Of a stretch of DNA of 48,469 nt, positions 10,501 through 19,402 are shown piece after piece. Every line of letters begins with the position of its first letter. The first letter of the stretch is position 1. The notes below the pieces were generated by a model that searched no databases, was not told the DNA's origin, and saw nothing but the letters and a program-made list of their open reading frames with translations. The stretch comes from an uncultured Lachnoclostridium sp. Its GTDB lineage: Bacteria; Bacillota; Clostridia; Lachnospirales; Lachnospiraceae. Where the stretch lies: contig CAMWXG010000004.1 in assembly GCA_947178155.1 (NCBI GenBank), positions 1 through 48,469 of the forward strand, in the 5' to 3' direction. A program made the translations under genes and the position numbers.

Positions 10501-11203
10501 TATCCTTTTTTATAATAACCTTATCCATAAAATTTTCATAGCATTCCTCATAAAAAAATGAGCTGCGGTCAACAGATAACTGAACTTGTGATTTCTTATT
10601 TATTGCAATAAGAAATTCCTCCATAGCAATTCTTTTGCTTGTACCCGCACTTATGCCCCTGTACAATGCTATATTGGCATTATCCCTATATAAAAATATC
10701 TCCTCAAAATGCTTATTTTTGAAAAGCTGCATGGCCTCATCGCTGTCTTCCTTGGCAAGATTTGCAAAATGAAACAAATCTTTTATTCTTCCTGATGACA
10801 CCATGCATGAAGGAACATTAACAGTAACACTAAATTGTATTCTTGCACTTCCACAATCTGTTATTACACATATATTTCCTTTTATAATCTCCCCAGCAGT
10901 AAGTCCCTCTGCATCAAAGCGAAAAACAATATCCGCACATTCACTTTGAAAAGACTTCTGCTCCAATTCAACATAATGACAATCGGTACTTATGATTCCT
11001 TTCATTACCCTGTTTTCACTATTGCTCACACTAAAAACGCCATCGCAGTATCCTCCTGCATCTGTTTCCAGTTCAAGCTGTGATGGAGTAAACTCTATTA
11101 TCGCTCTATCACTTCTAAATATTCCTTTGGCTAATTCATCAATCTTCTCTTTCATATACTCCTCCGAAAATTGTGTATGTGAATAGTACCCAAAAATTGC
11201 CAT
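7571..11203 (-). CDS. Giant 1210-aa protein: N-terminal beta/Ig-like region and long alpha-solenoid (DUF5717-like, from memory)
   Basis: Single long ORF on minus, 46 nt upstream of the Hsp70-like gene. N-terminal FTPSQLELETDAGGYCDGVFSVSNSEN..., then extended helical repeats. Confidence 0.7.
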   Translation of the reverse strand: MAIFGYYSHTQFSEEYMKEKIDELAKGIFRSDRAIIEFTPSQLELETDAGGYCDGVFSVSNSENRVMKGIISTDCHYVELEQKSFQSECADIVFRFDAEGLTAGEIIKGNICVITDCGSARIQFSVTVNVPSCMVSSGRIKDLFHFANLAKEDSDEAMQLFKNKHFEEIFLYRDNANIALYRGISAGTSKRIAMEEFLIAINKKSQVQLSVDRSSFFYEECYENFMDKVIIKKDNWGFGEFHIESDAEFVKPEHKIIWTDNFAGNKYILPFLIDYEKMSEGNNYGRIFISSVRQTIEIEISAVKKGTKHDKVLDHIERQYKLYHLVELYIDFCLGRIDKDEYITSIEDVILNLESKDTSIVSELYKVHLGIMDNREKIVSKGFSHLDDMAGELRKNDIKLYCAYLYLKGLWESDNNEKKECIRRIKECYSNKEHSWQIFWMLMYLDEDYNIERVKFDEILKHLREGCNSPVMFYEICCILNSSPEWLRELTPEIIKCIHWGCKNDFLEEELIIRYTYLAGHMKNYSGIILKDLCRLYTQNEDDDILSVICSMYMKGQMTSSDAFKWYALGIEKNLKLTDLYEYYMYSFDESLDAKLDKSVLLYFLYDNHLTAPKKAILYSYVIKNKMKLADTYAAYKNSINQFCFKQLHHGRISKNFAVIYEDCINEGSITDSVAQELPKVMFAYEIICCNPEIVGVYVRHRELRDEVFVPLVHGRAIVHIFTEQAHVFAADKLDNRYVISENFTLNKLLNLDHLADKCFEKNKTDSRLLLYLYDRADHMYQTGVSVAEVRKAVINIEGLSTYQHRKVFSTLIKYYFDNFEGELLDEALMNMDWTQINAADRGRFIEYCAVRHCYDKAMEGILLYGYERISAKRLLQIASEKFAENIDNDDAKLVKLAWHIFNKGKFDENLIKYLCRYFIGGIYEETQIWNTAKSFNLDCKDFEERIIAQMVFTEEIAPDAYEIFFSYYDGGINNWLIKAFLKMLAYKYLVRGWIIPEKTFKYFYDEVRTQENLPCLIASLKYMSGQKNLTDEEKDFADYNINALYEKNIVFPFFKDFYGKFTLPQHIMDEHYVEYISDTDCEVKIHYLITSAQDISSEGGYKSGEFITETMRNVFEGIRVKEFVLFQDELLQYYISEVHSDGERVTRSRSVHFDESLDNSRVSNRYYTLNTMMIAKEMHDEVTLIDMMKEYALERENVKRLFKLMAEKN

Positions 11204-11218
11204 AATGCCAGTATATTA

Positions 11219-11962
11219 CTAAATCCAAGTTGCACCATCTACAGAAAGGATTTCCCCTGAAATATAACTTGCCATATCACTTGCCAGAAATAGGAACGCA
11301 TCTGCAACCTCTTCTGGTTCTCCTGGACGGCCAATAGGTATTTGCATTGATATACGATTAACAACCTCATCTGGAAGTGAAGCAACCATATCTGTACGTG
11401 TCACGCCTGGAGCTACTGCATTTACTCTGATATGATCTTTTCCAAGCTCTCTTGCCAATGAAATAGTCATGCCATTTACAGCAAATTTACTTGTAGGATA
11501 ACCTACTCCACTTGCCTGCCCTGCTAAACTCACCATAGAACTTGTATTTATAATACTTCCGCCACCATTTTCTTTCATAATCTTTGCAGTAGGCAATATA
11601 GCATAAAATAATGCTTTTACATTTATATCTATTACCTTATCAAACTCCTCTGGTGTATAGTCATATAAAGGTGTACTTTGAGAAATACCAGCATTATTAA
11701 CTAAAATGTCAATCTTTCCATATTTCTCTTTTATCTTAAGAACTGCCTCTTCTACCTGTGCTGCGTCAGTAAGTGTTGGACACATTCCCTCCACCTCCCA
11801 TTCAGCATTTTCCTCCTTAAGACTCTTCAACGCATTATCAACTGTTTCCTGTCTTGAGCCAAACAATATAACCTTTGCCCCATTCTCCAAATACTTTTTT
11901 ACAATTGAATAGCCAATCCCCCTTGTGCCTCCAGTTACAATGGCAACTTTACCTTTTAACAT
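11219..11962 (-). CDS. SDR family oxidoreductase (FabG-like)
   Basis: 247 aa. TGGTRGIG, NNAGIS, YPTSKFA, C-terminal SGEILSVDGATWI. Confidence 0.9.
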   Translation of the reverse strand: MLKGKVAIVTGGTRGIGYSIVKKYLENGAKVILFGSRQETVDNALKSLKEENAEWEVEGMCPTLTDAAQVEEAVLKIKEKYGKIDILVNNAGISQSTPLYDYTPEEFDKVIDINVKALFYAILPTAKIMKENGGGSIINTSSMVSLAGQASGVGYPTSKFAVNGMTISLARELGKDHIRVNAVAPGVTRTDMVASLPDEVVNRISMQIPIGRPGEPEEVADAFLFLASDMASYISGEILSVDGATWI

Positions 11963-12026
11963 ATAACAATACCTCCTATTTTTTATTTTATTATAACAGA
12001 ACTAGTCTGATATGAAAACATAAATA

Positions 12027-13238
12027 TTATTTTAATATATCAATAGCAGCCTGCATCTGATTATCAACCACAAATTCTGTGTTATCCTCTGACATATTTT
12101 CTTTGTTAAGCTCAACTTCTACATCAGGTGTAAGCCCTGTACCATGTATATTTCTGCCCTTTGGAGTATAATACTTAGAAGTTGTCATTTTAAGCGCAGT
12201 ACCATCCTTAAGCCCAAATATAGTCTGTACTATTCCTTTTCCAAATGTTGTAGTCCCTACAAGTTTAGCAGCCCCTTCATCTTGAAGTGCTCCTGAAAAT
12301 ACCTCTGATGCACTTGCAGAATTTCCATTTACCAGTACAGCCATAGGCACATTGACCTGCTTATCATCCTCTGCATAATACTCCTCTGCCACTCCCTTTT
12401 TATCCTTTGTATATACCAAAAGTCCTTTTGGAAGAAGTCTGTCAAGCATACTGACAGCTGCATCAAGCCGCCCGCCTCCATTGTCACGTAAATCTATTAT
12501 AAGTCCCTTCATATTTTCCTTTTCAAGAGTATTAACAGCATTTGAAAACTGCTTGCCAGTCACCTCTTCAAATCCTGTAACCTTTATATAACCTATGTTT
12601 TGCTTAAGCATACGAAAATCCACAGTCATATCTTCTATCTTTCTTCTTTCCACATCAATATCAAGATACTCATCTTCTCCTTCTCTCACAATCGTAAGCT
12701 TAACCGTTGTATTCACTTCTCCCTTTACCTTTGACAATACAGTAGTAAGATCCTGACCTGCAACATTCTCATCATTTATAGCATAGATAATATCTCCTGC
12801 TTTTATACCTGCTTTTTCTGCCGGACCTCCCTCCATAGGCTTCACAATAACTATCTCTCCTGTATCTGCGACCATTTTTACATATGCACCTATGCCATAG
12901 TATGCTCCAGTTGATTTATCCATGATTTCACTATACTCATCCGCCGTATAATATTCTGCATACTTATCATCAAGCCCTGCTACTATTCCCTTATATACAC
13001 AGTCAGCCATTACATCACTATCTATTTCATCAAGATAGTACTCATCAATGTATGATCTAATAATGTCTGTCTTAAATCTAATCTTCTTCTCTGCTGCTAT
13101 CTCACTGCTGCTTTTATTTAGCACGATATCCACATAAGCAATCCCCTTATATGATAATATCATAAAAATTATGAGAACAGCCGATATTCCGGTTATGACA
13201 CCTGATAAATACCCCACCAAAGCTTCCTTATCTAACAT
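12027..13238 (-). CDS. S41 family (CtpA-like) peptidase with PDZ domain
   Basis: 403 aa. N-terminal TM; PDZ GGPAEKAGIKAGDIIYAIND; NGNSASASEVFSGALQD and GTTTFGKGIVQ. Confidence 0.93.
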   Translation of the reverse strand: MLDKEALVGYLSGVITGISAVLIIFMILSYKGIAYVDIVLNKSSSEIAAEKKIRFKTDIIRSYIDEYYLDEIDSDVMADCVYKGIVAGLDDKYAEYYTADEYSEIMDKSTGAYYGIGAYVKMVADTGEIVIVKPMEGGPAEKAGIKAGDIIYAINDENVAGQDLTTVLSKVKGEVNTTVKLTIVREGEDEYLDIDVERRKIEDMTVDFRMLKQNIGYIKVTGFEEVTGKQFSNAVNTLEKENMKGLIIDLRDNGGGRLDAAVSMLDRLLPKGLLVYTKDKKGVAEEYYAEDDKQVNVPMAVLVNGNSASASEVFSGALQDEGAAKLVGTTTFGKGIVQTIFGLKDGTALKMTTSKYYTPKGRNIHGTGLTPDVEVELNKENMSEDNTEFVVDNQMQAAIDILK

Positions 13239-13330
13239 TTTGCTCCCCTTTCCTTTTAATACTAATTTTCTTATTATATATATAATATATCATATTTCTA
13301 TTTATGGCAAATATTTCATTATCTAAACGA

Positions 13331-13362
13331 AAACATGGGCTGATTATTATCAACCCATGTTT
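13331..13362 (-). terminator. Intrinsic terminator downstream of the CdaR/PucR-like gene
   Basis: AAACATGGGTTGAT/ATCAGCCCATGTTT stem on the minus strand, fully paired with one GU, followed by TCGTTT. Confidence 0.55.
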
Positions 13363-13537
13363 CCATTAAATAAAAGGCATATTTATTTATAAATGCAACT
13401 CATCTGAATAACAACTGTACACATAATAACAGTTGTATAATTACTATCAACAACTGATGGTTGCTCATAGTAAACACTATTTTTTAATAGCTGCAAATCA
13501 CAGCTCCTTTATAACTATATAATTCCCAATAATCAAA

Positions 13538-14626
13538 TTAATATTCAAAAGTTTCCATATACTTCATATATTTAACGACCATAAGCGCAATCTTAAAAGT
13601 AATAGCATCATCAAATACTCTTAAATCAAGCCCCGTGCTCTTCTCAAGCTTATCCAGCCTATACACAAGAGTATTTCTATGTATATAAAGCTGTCTTGAA
13701 GTTTCAGATACATTTAAGCTGTTCTCAAAAAATTTATTTATAGTGGCTATAGTCTCCTCGTCAAAATCATCTGGTGACTTTTCACCAAAAATCTCTTTGA
13801 TAAACATTTTGCAAAGAGGCATCGGAAGCTGGTATATAAGACGACCTATACCTAAACTGCTGTATGCAATAACATGCTGGTCACTATAGAATATCTTTCC
13901 TACATCAAGAGCCATCTTAGCTTCTTTATATGAACGTGATACATCTTTAATTTCATTGACAATTGTTCCAAATGCCACATGTACCATTGTCATTGCTTCT
14001 GTATTAAGCATATCAAGAATAACCCTTGCAGTCTTTTCTAAATCTTCATATCCCTCATTCTGCTTAACTTCTTTAACTAATATAATATTTTTCTCATCTA
14101 CCTGAGTTATAAAATCTCTTGCTTTACTTGCAAAAATACCCTTTATGGTTTCTAATGCATTAATATCCTTCTCATTCTTAGTTTCTATAAGAAATACAAC
14201 TCTTTTAACACTTGTATCTATATGAAGCTTTTTTGCTCTATTATATATATCCACAAGCAATAAGTTGTCCAAAAGGAGATTTTTTATGAAATTATCTTTA
14301 TCATATCTTTCTTTGTATGCCACAAGAAGATTCTGAATCTGAAATGCAGCAAGCTTCCCAACCATATATACATCATCACTATCGCCTCTGGCAAGAATTA
14401 CATATTCCAACTGGTGCTCATCAAAAACCTTAAAAAACTGATACCCCTGCAAAACCTGACTATCTGCTGGAGAATCCACAAATGCCATTACAGCTTCTTC
14501 ATACTCCTCTACATTATTAATCGTAGTAGCAAGTGCTTTACCCTCAGTATCCATGATACATATATCTATTCTTGTAATATTCTTCAAACCATCTATAGTA
14601 GTCTGTAAAACCTGATTCGATATCAT
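13538..14626 (-). CDS. CdaR/PucR-type transcriptional regulator (C-terminal PucR HTH)
   Basis: 362 aa. C-terminal ENSLNVSETSRQLYIHRNTLVYRLDKLEKSTGLDLRVFDDAITFKIALMV. Confidence 0.88.
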   Translation of the reverse strand: MISNQVLQTTIDGLKNITRIDICIMDTEGKALATTINNVEEYEEAVMAFVDSPADSQVLQGYQFFKVFDEHQLEYVILARGDSDDVYMVGKLAAFQIQNLLVAYKERYDKDNFIKNLLLDNLLLVDIYNRAKKLHIDTSVKRVVFLIETKNEKDINALETIKGIFASKARDFITQVDEKNIILVKEVKQNEGYEDLEKTARVILDMLNTEAMTMVHVAFGTIVNEIKDVSRSYKEAKMALDVGKIFYSDQHVIAYSSLGIGRLIYQLPMPLCKMFIKEIFGEKSPDDFDEETIATINKFFENSLNVSETSRQLYIHRNTLVYRLDKLEKSTGLDLRVFDDAITFKIALMVVKYMKYMETFEY

Positions 14627-14897
14627 ATAATACCTCCAACATCTATGATAAAGCTTTCAAAAATATTCTTCTGCAATACCTATATTATCATCAAATTGCA
14701 CAAATGTAAAGAGTTATCAATCAATATATCTATAATTTTATTGTAGTAACACATTAAAATTGTGCATTTTACCTTAGAAAATACCAGCTTTTTTGCACTT
14801 ATGGTAATTTTTTACATTTTTACATATGTTTCCAAAAGTAATTATACACTTTCCTAAAACATTTCTATCAAATAACAAAAATCCCTTTATTTTATAC

Positions 14898-14929
14898 AAA
14901 AAAGGTATCGCATATGCGATACCTTTTTT
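14898..14929. terminator. Perfect palindromic (bidirectional-capable) terminator
   Basis: AAAAAAGGTATCGCAT|ATGCGATACCTTTTTT, a 32-nt perfect palindrome, downstream of the ABC ATPase. Confidence 0.8.
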
Positions 14930-15002
14930 GTCGGATTGTAACGCAGCACTCTTTAAAAAACATTTTGTGCCTAAATCTTCCCCATAACCTAATATTTCCG
15001 TA

Positions 15003-16115
15003 CTAATTTGTAATTGTTTTCTCTGTCTCTTTATCAAAGACATGAATTTTACTTGTATCAAGAGCAATCTTGATAGTATCACCAGGTCTTGCTGTTGTAC
15101 GTGGATTAACACGAACAGTGATATCAAAATCTTCAACAGTGAAATACAAGAATACTTCCGCACCTAACATTTCATATACTTTAACTGTTGCATCAAGCAC
15201 ATTATCAGTACCCTGGCTAATGTAAATCTCTTCATCTTTAATGTCTTCAGGACGTATACCCATTATAACTTCCTTGCCGATATAACCACCCTCAATGAGT
15301 TTTTCAGCTTTTCCTTCAGGAAGCTTTACTGAGTATGTACCAAACTCAAGCTTAACATCTGAACCTTCTTTTACGGCTTTACAATTTACGAAATTCATCT
15401 GAGGAGAACCAATAAATCCTGCAACAAATACATTACATGGCTTTGTGTAGAGGTCTATAGGAGAAGCTACCTGCTGCATAATGCCATCTTTCATAACTAC
15501 AATACGTGTACCAAGTGTAAGTGCCTCTGTCTGGTCATGTGTAACGTATATAATAGTAGCTTCAAGTCTCTGGTGAATTTTAGAAATCTCAATACGCATC
15601 TGTACACGAAGCTTTGCATCAAGGTTTGACAAAGGCTCATCCATAAGGAATACCTTAGGGTTACGAACTATAGCACGCCCCATAGCAACACGCTGTCTCT
15701 GACCACCTGATAAAGCCTTTGGCTTACGGTCTAAAAGATGCTCAATATCAAGAATTTTAGCTGCTTCATGTACTAACTTATCAATTTTTTCCTTTGGAGT
15801 TTTTCTTAACTTAAGACCAAACGCCATATTATCATAAACTGACATATGAGGATACAAAGCGTAGTTCTGAAATACCATCGCGATATCTCTGTCCTTTGGC
15901 TCTACATCATTTACAAGAGTATTGCCAATCCATAATTCACCCTCTGAAATCTCCTCAAGTCCCGCAATCATACGGAGTGTAGTAGATTTTCCACATCCTG
16001 AAGGGCCTACGAAAATGATAAATTCTTTATCAGCTACTTCAAGATTGAAATCCTTAACCGCAACAAATCCATTCGGATATGTTTTATAAATGTTTTTTAA
16101 TGATAAACTTGCCAT
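15003..16115 (-). CDS. ABC transporter ATP-binding protein, MsmX/UgpC-type sugar importer ATPase
   Basis: 370 aa. Walker A GPSGCGKST, signature LSGGQRQRVAMGRAIVRNP, Walker B VFLMDEPLSNLDAKLR, TOBE-like C-terminus. Confidence 0.93.
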   Translation of the reverse strand: MASLSLKNIYKTYPNGFVAVKDFNLEVADKEFIIFVGPSGCGKSTTLRMIAGLEEISEGELWIGNTLVNDVEPKDRDIAMVFQNYALYPHMSVYDNMAFGLKLRKTPKEKIDKLVHEAAKILDIEHLLDRKPKALSGGQRQRVAMGRAIVRNPKVFLMDEPLSNLDAKLRVQMRIEISKIHQRLEATIIYVTHDQTEALTLGTRIVVMKDGIMQQVASPIDLYTKPCNVFVAGFIGSPQMNFVNCKAVKEGSDVKLEFGTYSVKLPEGKAEKLIEGGYIGKEVIMGIRPEDIKDEEIYISQGTDNVLDATVKVYEMLGAEVFLYFTVEDFDITVRVNPRTTARPGDTIKIALDTSKIHVFDKETEKTITN

Positions 16116-16316
16116 TACTATTTCCTCCTATTTTGTCAATATATAATCTGTCTACGCCCATTACGCATGACTAATACCTATGATTAATGATACACCAAAG
16201 CCTCATGCTTGACCATAGACCAATTATCCAAAGAAATTTTTATCTTTTTGTGCAAAGCGCATATAATTTTATTTTTGGGTTTGAAATGTATCAATTTTCA
16301 CAAAATTTCAGACATA

Positions 16317-17180
16317 TTACTGTAGATTTTCCCCAAATCCTTCTCCAAATACTTCCCTTACCTCTGAAATAATTATAAATGCTTTTTTATCTACACTTCT
16401 TACTATGCTTCTAAGCTTTGCAATTTCTTTCTTGCCCACCACACATAACATAACAGGTCTTTCATCACCAGAATACATACCCTTTGCATCAAAAAGCGTC
16501 ACTCCCCTTTGCATGTTTTCAAATATCTTATTACTTATCTCTGTATAATTAGGAGATATAATAAATACCTGCTTGCATATTTTACCACCTGACATTGTAT
16601 AATCCATTATAAAAGATGTTACAAATACCGCTATAACCGCATAAAATGAAACATAAACACCAAATACAACAGCTCCTGAAACTATTACAAATAAATCAGC
16701 CACAAATAACACAGTGGATACAGAATAATATGGAATATATCTGCATATTATGCTGCTTAAAAGATCTGTACCTCCTGTAGAATAACCGGTTGTAAATACA
16801 ATACCAAGCCCAATGCCCGATAACATTCCTCCTATAACAGCAGCAAGAAAATAGTCTTCTCTCTGCACAGGTATAACTGGCAGAAAATACATTGCTGCCG
16901 AAAATGCAGTGTTGGCGAAAAGAGTTTTAAGTATAAATTCTTTCCCTTTTATAAAAATCCCCCATAAAAATATGGGAATATTCAGCACAAAGTTACTAAG
17001 CCAAACAGGAACAGCAAATCCTACCAAACTGTTGCTTAATTCTTTAATTGTAATCGAAAGTCCTGATATACCACCTGTAACCATGTCCAGAGGCTCATAA
17101 ATCCAGTTAACTGCCATAGCCATTAATGATGTACCAATCACAAGGCAAATTAGCTCTTTTGCTAATTTTTTATGCTTCAT
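16317..17180 (-). CDS. YitT family membrane protein
   Basis: 287 aa. Multiple TMs; STGGTDLLSSII; C-terminal DUF2179-like GVTLFDAKGMYSGDERPVMLCVVGKKEIAKLRSIVRSVDKKAFIIISEVREVFGEGF. Confidence 0.9.
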   Translation of the reverse strand: MKHKKLAKELICLVIGTSLMAMAVNWIYEPLDMVTGGISGLSITIKELSNSLVGFAVPVWLSNFVLNIPIFLWGIFIKGKEFILKTLFANTAFSAAMYFLPVIPVQREDYFLAAVIGGMLSGIGLGIVFTTGYSTGGTDLLSSIICRYIPYYSVSTVLFVADLFVIVSGAVVFGVYVSFYAVIAVFVTSFIMDYTMSGGKICKQVFIISPNYTEISNKIFENMQRGVTLFDAKGMYSGDERPVMLCVVGKKEIAKLRSIVRSVDKKAFIIISEVREVFGEGFGENLQ

Positions 17181-17223
17181 TCCGCAATCTCCTCTTTACC
17201 TGAAGCTTAATTGCTAATTTACT

Positions 17224-17964
17224 TTAATTAGCTTCTTCATTCTGATTATTATATTGTACAATTTTTTTGCGGAATATACGTGCCCTGACACCTTTTTTTA
17301 CAGTCTGCTGACGCACAATCTTTTCATAAAGCAGTGTGAGATGCAACTTCCTAACCCACATAGGAATAATCTTTTCCTGTGCCAAAATAAGACCTGCCAC
17401 ACCTCCTATTGCCACACAAAGATTTGCATTAAGAAGCGAAGCATGTTCAATTATCCATTGCTCCTGAAATCCTGTGTGCAAATCCACCAAAAGTAAATCC
17501 GGCAGACAATTATTAATATCATTTACTACTGCATCATCATCAAGCCCTTCACTATAAACACATGTACCTATAACTCTAAGCTCAGGCTGCATTCTTTTAC
17601 AATAATTTTTAAGCGTTTCAACTTCTTCGTCATTTTTTGCCATAATATATATAGTTCTGTCCTGTTTTTTAAGGTTCTCAAGTACAGTACCAAAACTTTT
17701 ACAACTTACAACCATATCTCCTGCTTCCAGTATATCTACATGATGTGCACTAAGGAGAGCTTCTTCCCCCGGCAGAAACAATTCAGCCTTATCCAAAATT
17801 TCATGATAATCTTCATCATTTGCCGCTCTGTCGAGAGACTCCGCTGACGCAAAAAATATTACATTTAAATAATCGTCCGCCAAATATTCATTCATTTTGT
17901 CGATAAAGACATCATTACTTAACATGTCAACATCTATACCCATTATATTTACTGAAGCCTGCAT
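17224..17964 (-). CDS. WecG/TagA/CpsF-like glycosyltransferase-family protein, apparently degenerate
   Basis: 246 aa. Fold-level similarity: NIMGIDVDMLSNDVFIDKMNEYL..., GGVAGLILAQEKIIPMWVRKLHLTLLYEKIVRQQ. The canonical TxN and PDG motifs are not evident. Confidence 0.6.
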   Translation of the reverse strand: MQASVNIMGIDVDMLSNDVFIDKMNEYLADDYLNVIFFASAESLDRAANDEDYHEILDKAELFLPGEEALLSAHHVDILEAGDMVVSCKSFGTVLENLKKQDRTIYIMAKNDEEVETLKNYCKRMQPELRVIGTCVYSEGLDDDAVVNDINNCLPDLLLVDLHTGFQEQWIIEHASLLNANLCVAIGGVAGLILAQEKIIPMWVRKLHLTLLYEKIVRQQTVKKGVRARIFRKKIVQYNNQNEEAN

Positions 17965-17981
17965 AAAATAACCATGCCTTT

Positions 17982-19214
17982 CTAATTGGCGTCTGCTGTG
18001 CCAAGTATAATCTCAATATCATACCCTTCTTGTACTTCACCTGTCACCAGCTCAGGCTCGTTAAAATAACCAATCAAATCTTTTCCAATACCATCCTTTT
18101 TTACAATTATTCTTGTTCTTGTTAAAGTTTCATCAGTATAATCTCCAATATCACCAACAGTAAAACCTTCTGCTTCAAGTTTAGTCCTGGTTGCAGAAGC
18201 AAGCCCATTTATACGGCTTCCGTTTAAAACAATAATATTTTTCTTCTTAGAGCTCCTGCCATTTTTATTAGATGCTGCTGATGTCGGCAAAGCCTTGATA
18301 TTCTGTGGCTTTGTATAACTTACTGTATTATTTATTATTTTATTCAAAAAAGCTTTAGCGGCCTTTGTATCAACAGTAAAAATCTTATTGTTATACGTTC
18401 CCGGAATTCCACGATAGTGGTATAAATCCACATTAAGTTTCTCATAACATTCAATATAACCAATCTTATTATATACAGTAAGATTAGAATCCACTCTCTC
18501 ATACTGTTCCTTTATATATTCCGCAAGCTTCTCCTGATCCCCCTCCAAATCTTTTATCTGGTTAATATAAGCATCGCTTAATATGGATACATATGGCCTT
18601 ATCGTAACATCCTGAGTTGTAGGAATTGTACCAGAAACATCTGGTGTTGCAGATGCCTCATCTACATCTTGTTTAAATTTTACCCTTACTCTCGTCTTTG
18701 TATAATGGTTGTCATATGTCTCCTGATTAAGCACTGTGTAATAACTAATCTTTATTCCAAGCATTCTTTCTATGATAAGCTCACCATATCCATAAGCATC
18801 TTCCTCCTGTGAAAAATAGCTTTTGAGCCTTCCCAGCCTCACTATCTGTGGTATCTCCTCACTTACTGTACAAAGCTTTTGGTACATTGTTGTAGGTATT
18901 GTATACTCTGTCCTTACTGGAATTGTCACATAATCCATATTATTAGTGATTGTATTGCATATTTCAATCATAATATTTGTAATTTTATCTTCATTGCATA
19001 CATATATCAAATTTTTAGATATCTCATCTGTCTGAGCATCTTCAATAATACTCTTAATCATGCTATCAGATGCTCCAATGCTGCCTATATCATCCGACAG
19101 CACCATATATGATACTTTATAACTTGTAAGTCCAACTGCAAGCAATATTATTATAAACAAAATTGATTTCAAAAGGCTAATAAAAAATACCTTTGCCACA
19201 CTGTTCTTTTTCAT
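17982..19214 (-). CDS. Membrane-anchored protein with C-terminal LytR_C domain
   Basis: 410 aa. N-terminal TM VFFISLLKSILFIIILLAVGL; C-terminal IIVLNGSRINGLASATRTKLEAEGFTVGDIGDYTDETLTRTRIIV. Confidence 0.75.
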   Translation of the reverse strand: MKKNSVAKVFFISLLKSILFIIILLAVGLTSYKVSYMVLSDDIGSIGASDSMIKSIIEDAQTDEISKNLIYVCNEDKITNIMIEICNTITNNMDYVTIPVRTEYTIPTTMYQKLCTVSEEIPQIVRLGRLKSYFSQEEDAYGYGELIIERMLGIKISYYTVLNQETYDNHYTKTRVRVKFKQDVDEASATPDVSGTIPTTQDVTIRPYVSILSDAYINQIKDLEGDQEKLAEYIKEQYERVDSNLTVYNKIGYIECYEKLNVDLYHYRGIPGTYNNKIFTVDTKAAKAFLNKIINNTVSYTKPQNIKALPTSAASNKNGRSSKKKNIIVLNGSRINGLASATRTKLEAEGFTVGDIGDYTDETLTRTRIIVKKDGIGKDLIGYFNEPELVTGEVQEGYDIEIILGTADAN

Positions 19215-19402
19215 ATATCGTACCTTTCTTAATATATATTCATTAAAGTATTTTCTACAAAAACACGTTTTTTATTATATCAAATAAACCATATTGTGTA
19301 AAGTCCTTGCAAAATCATATAATTATTTATATTATACATATAACTATTATTTTTTAACCCTTGATTCCAAAATCTATTATTTTATGGAGGATTAGTATTA
19401 CA

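Noticed and set aside
14774-15163. 129-aa minus ORF
   Set aside because: Overlaps the 3' end of the ABC ATPase gene in another frame and runs through the terminator palindrome.
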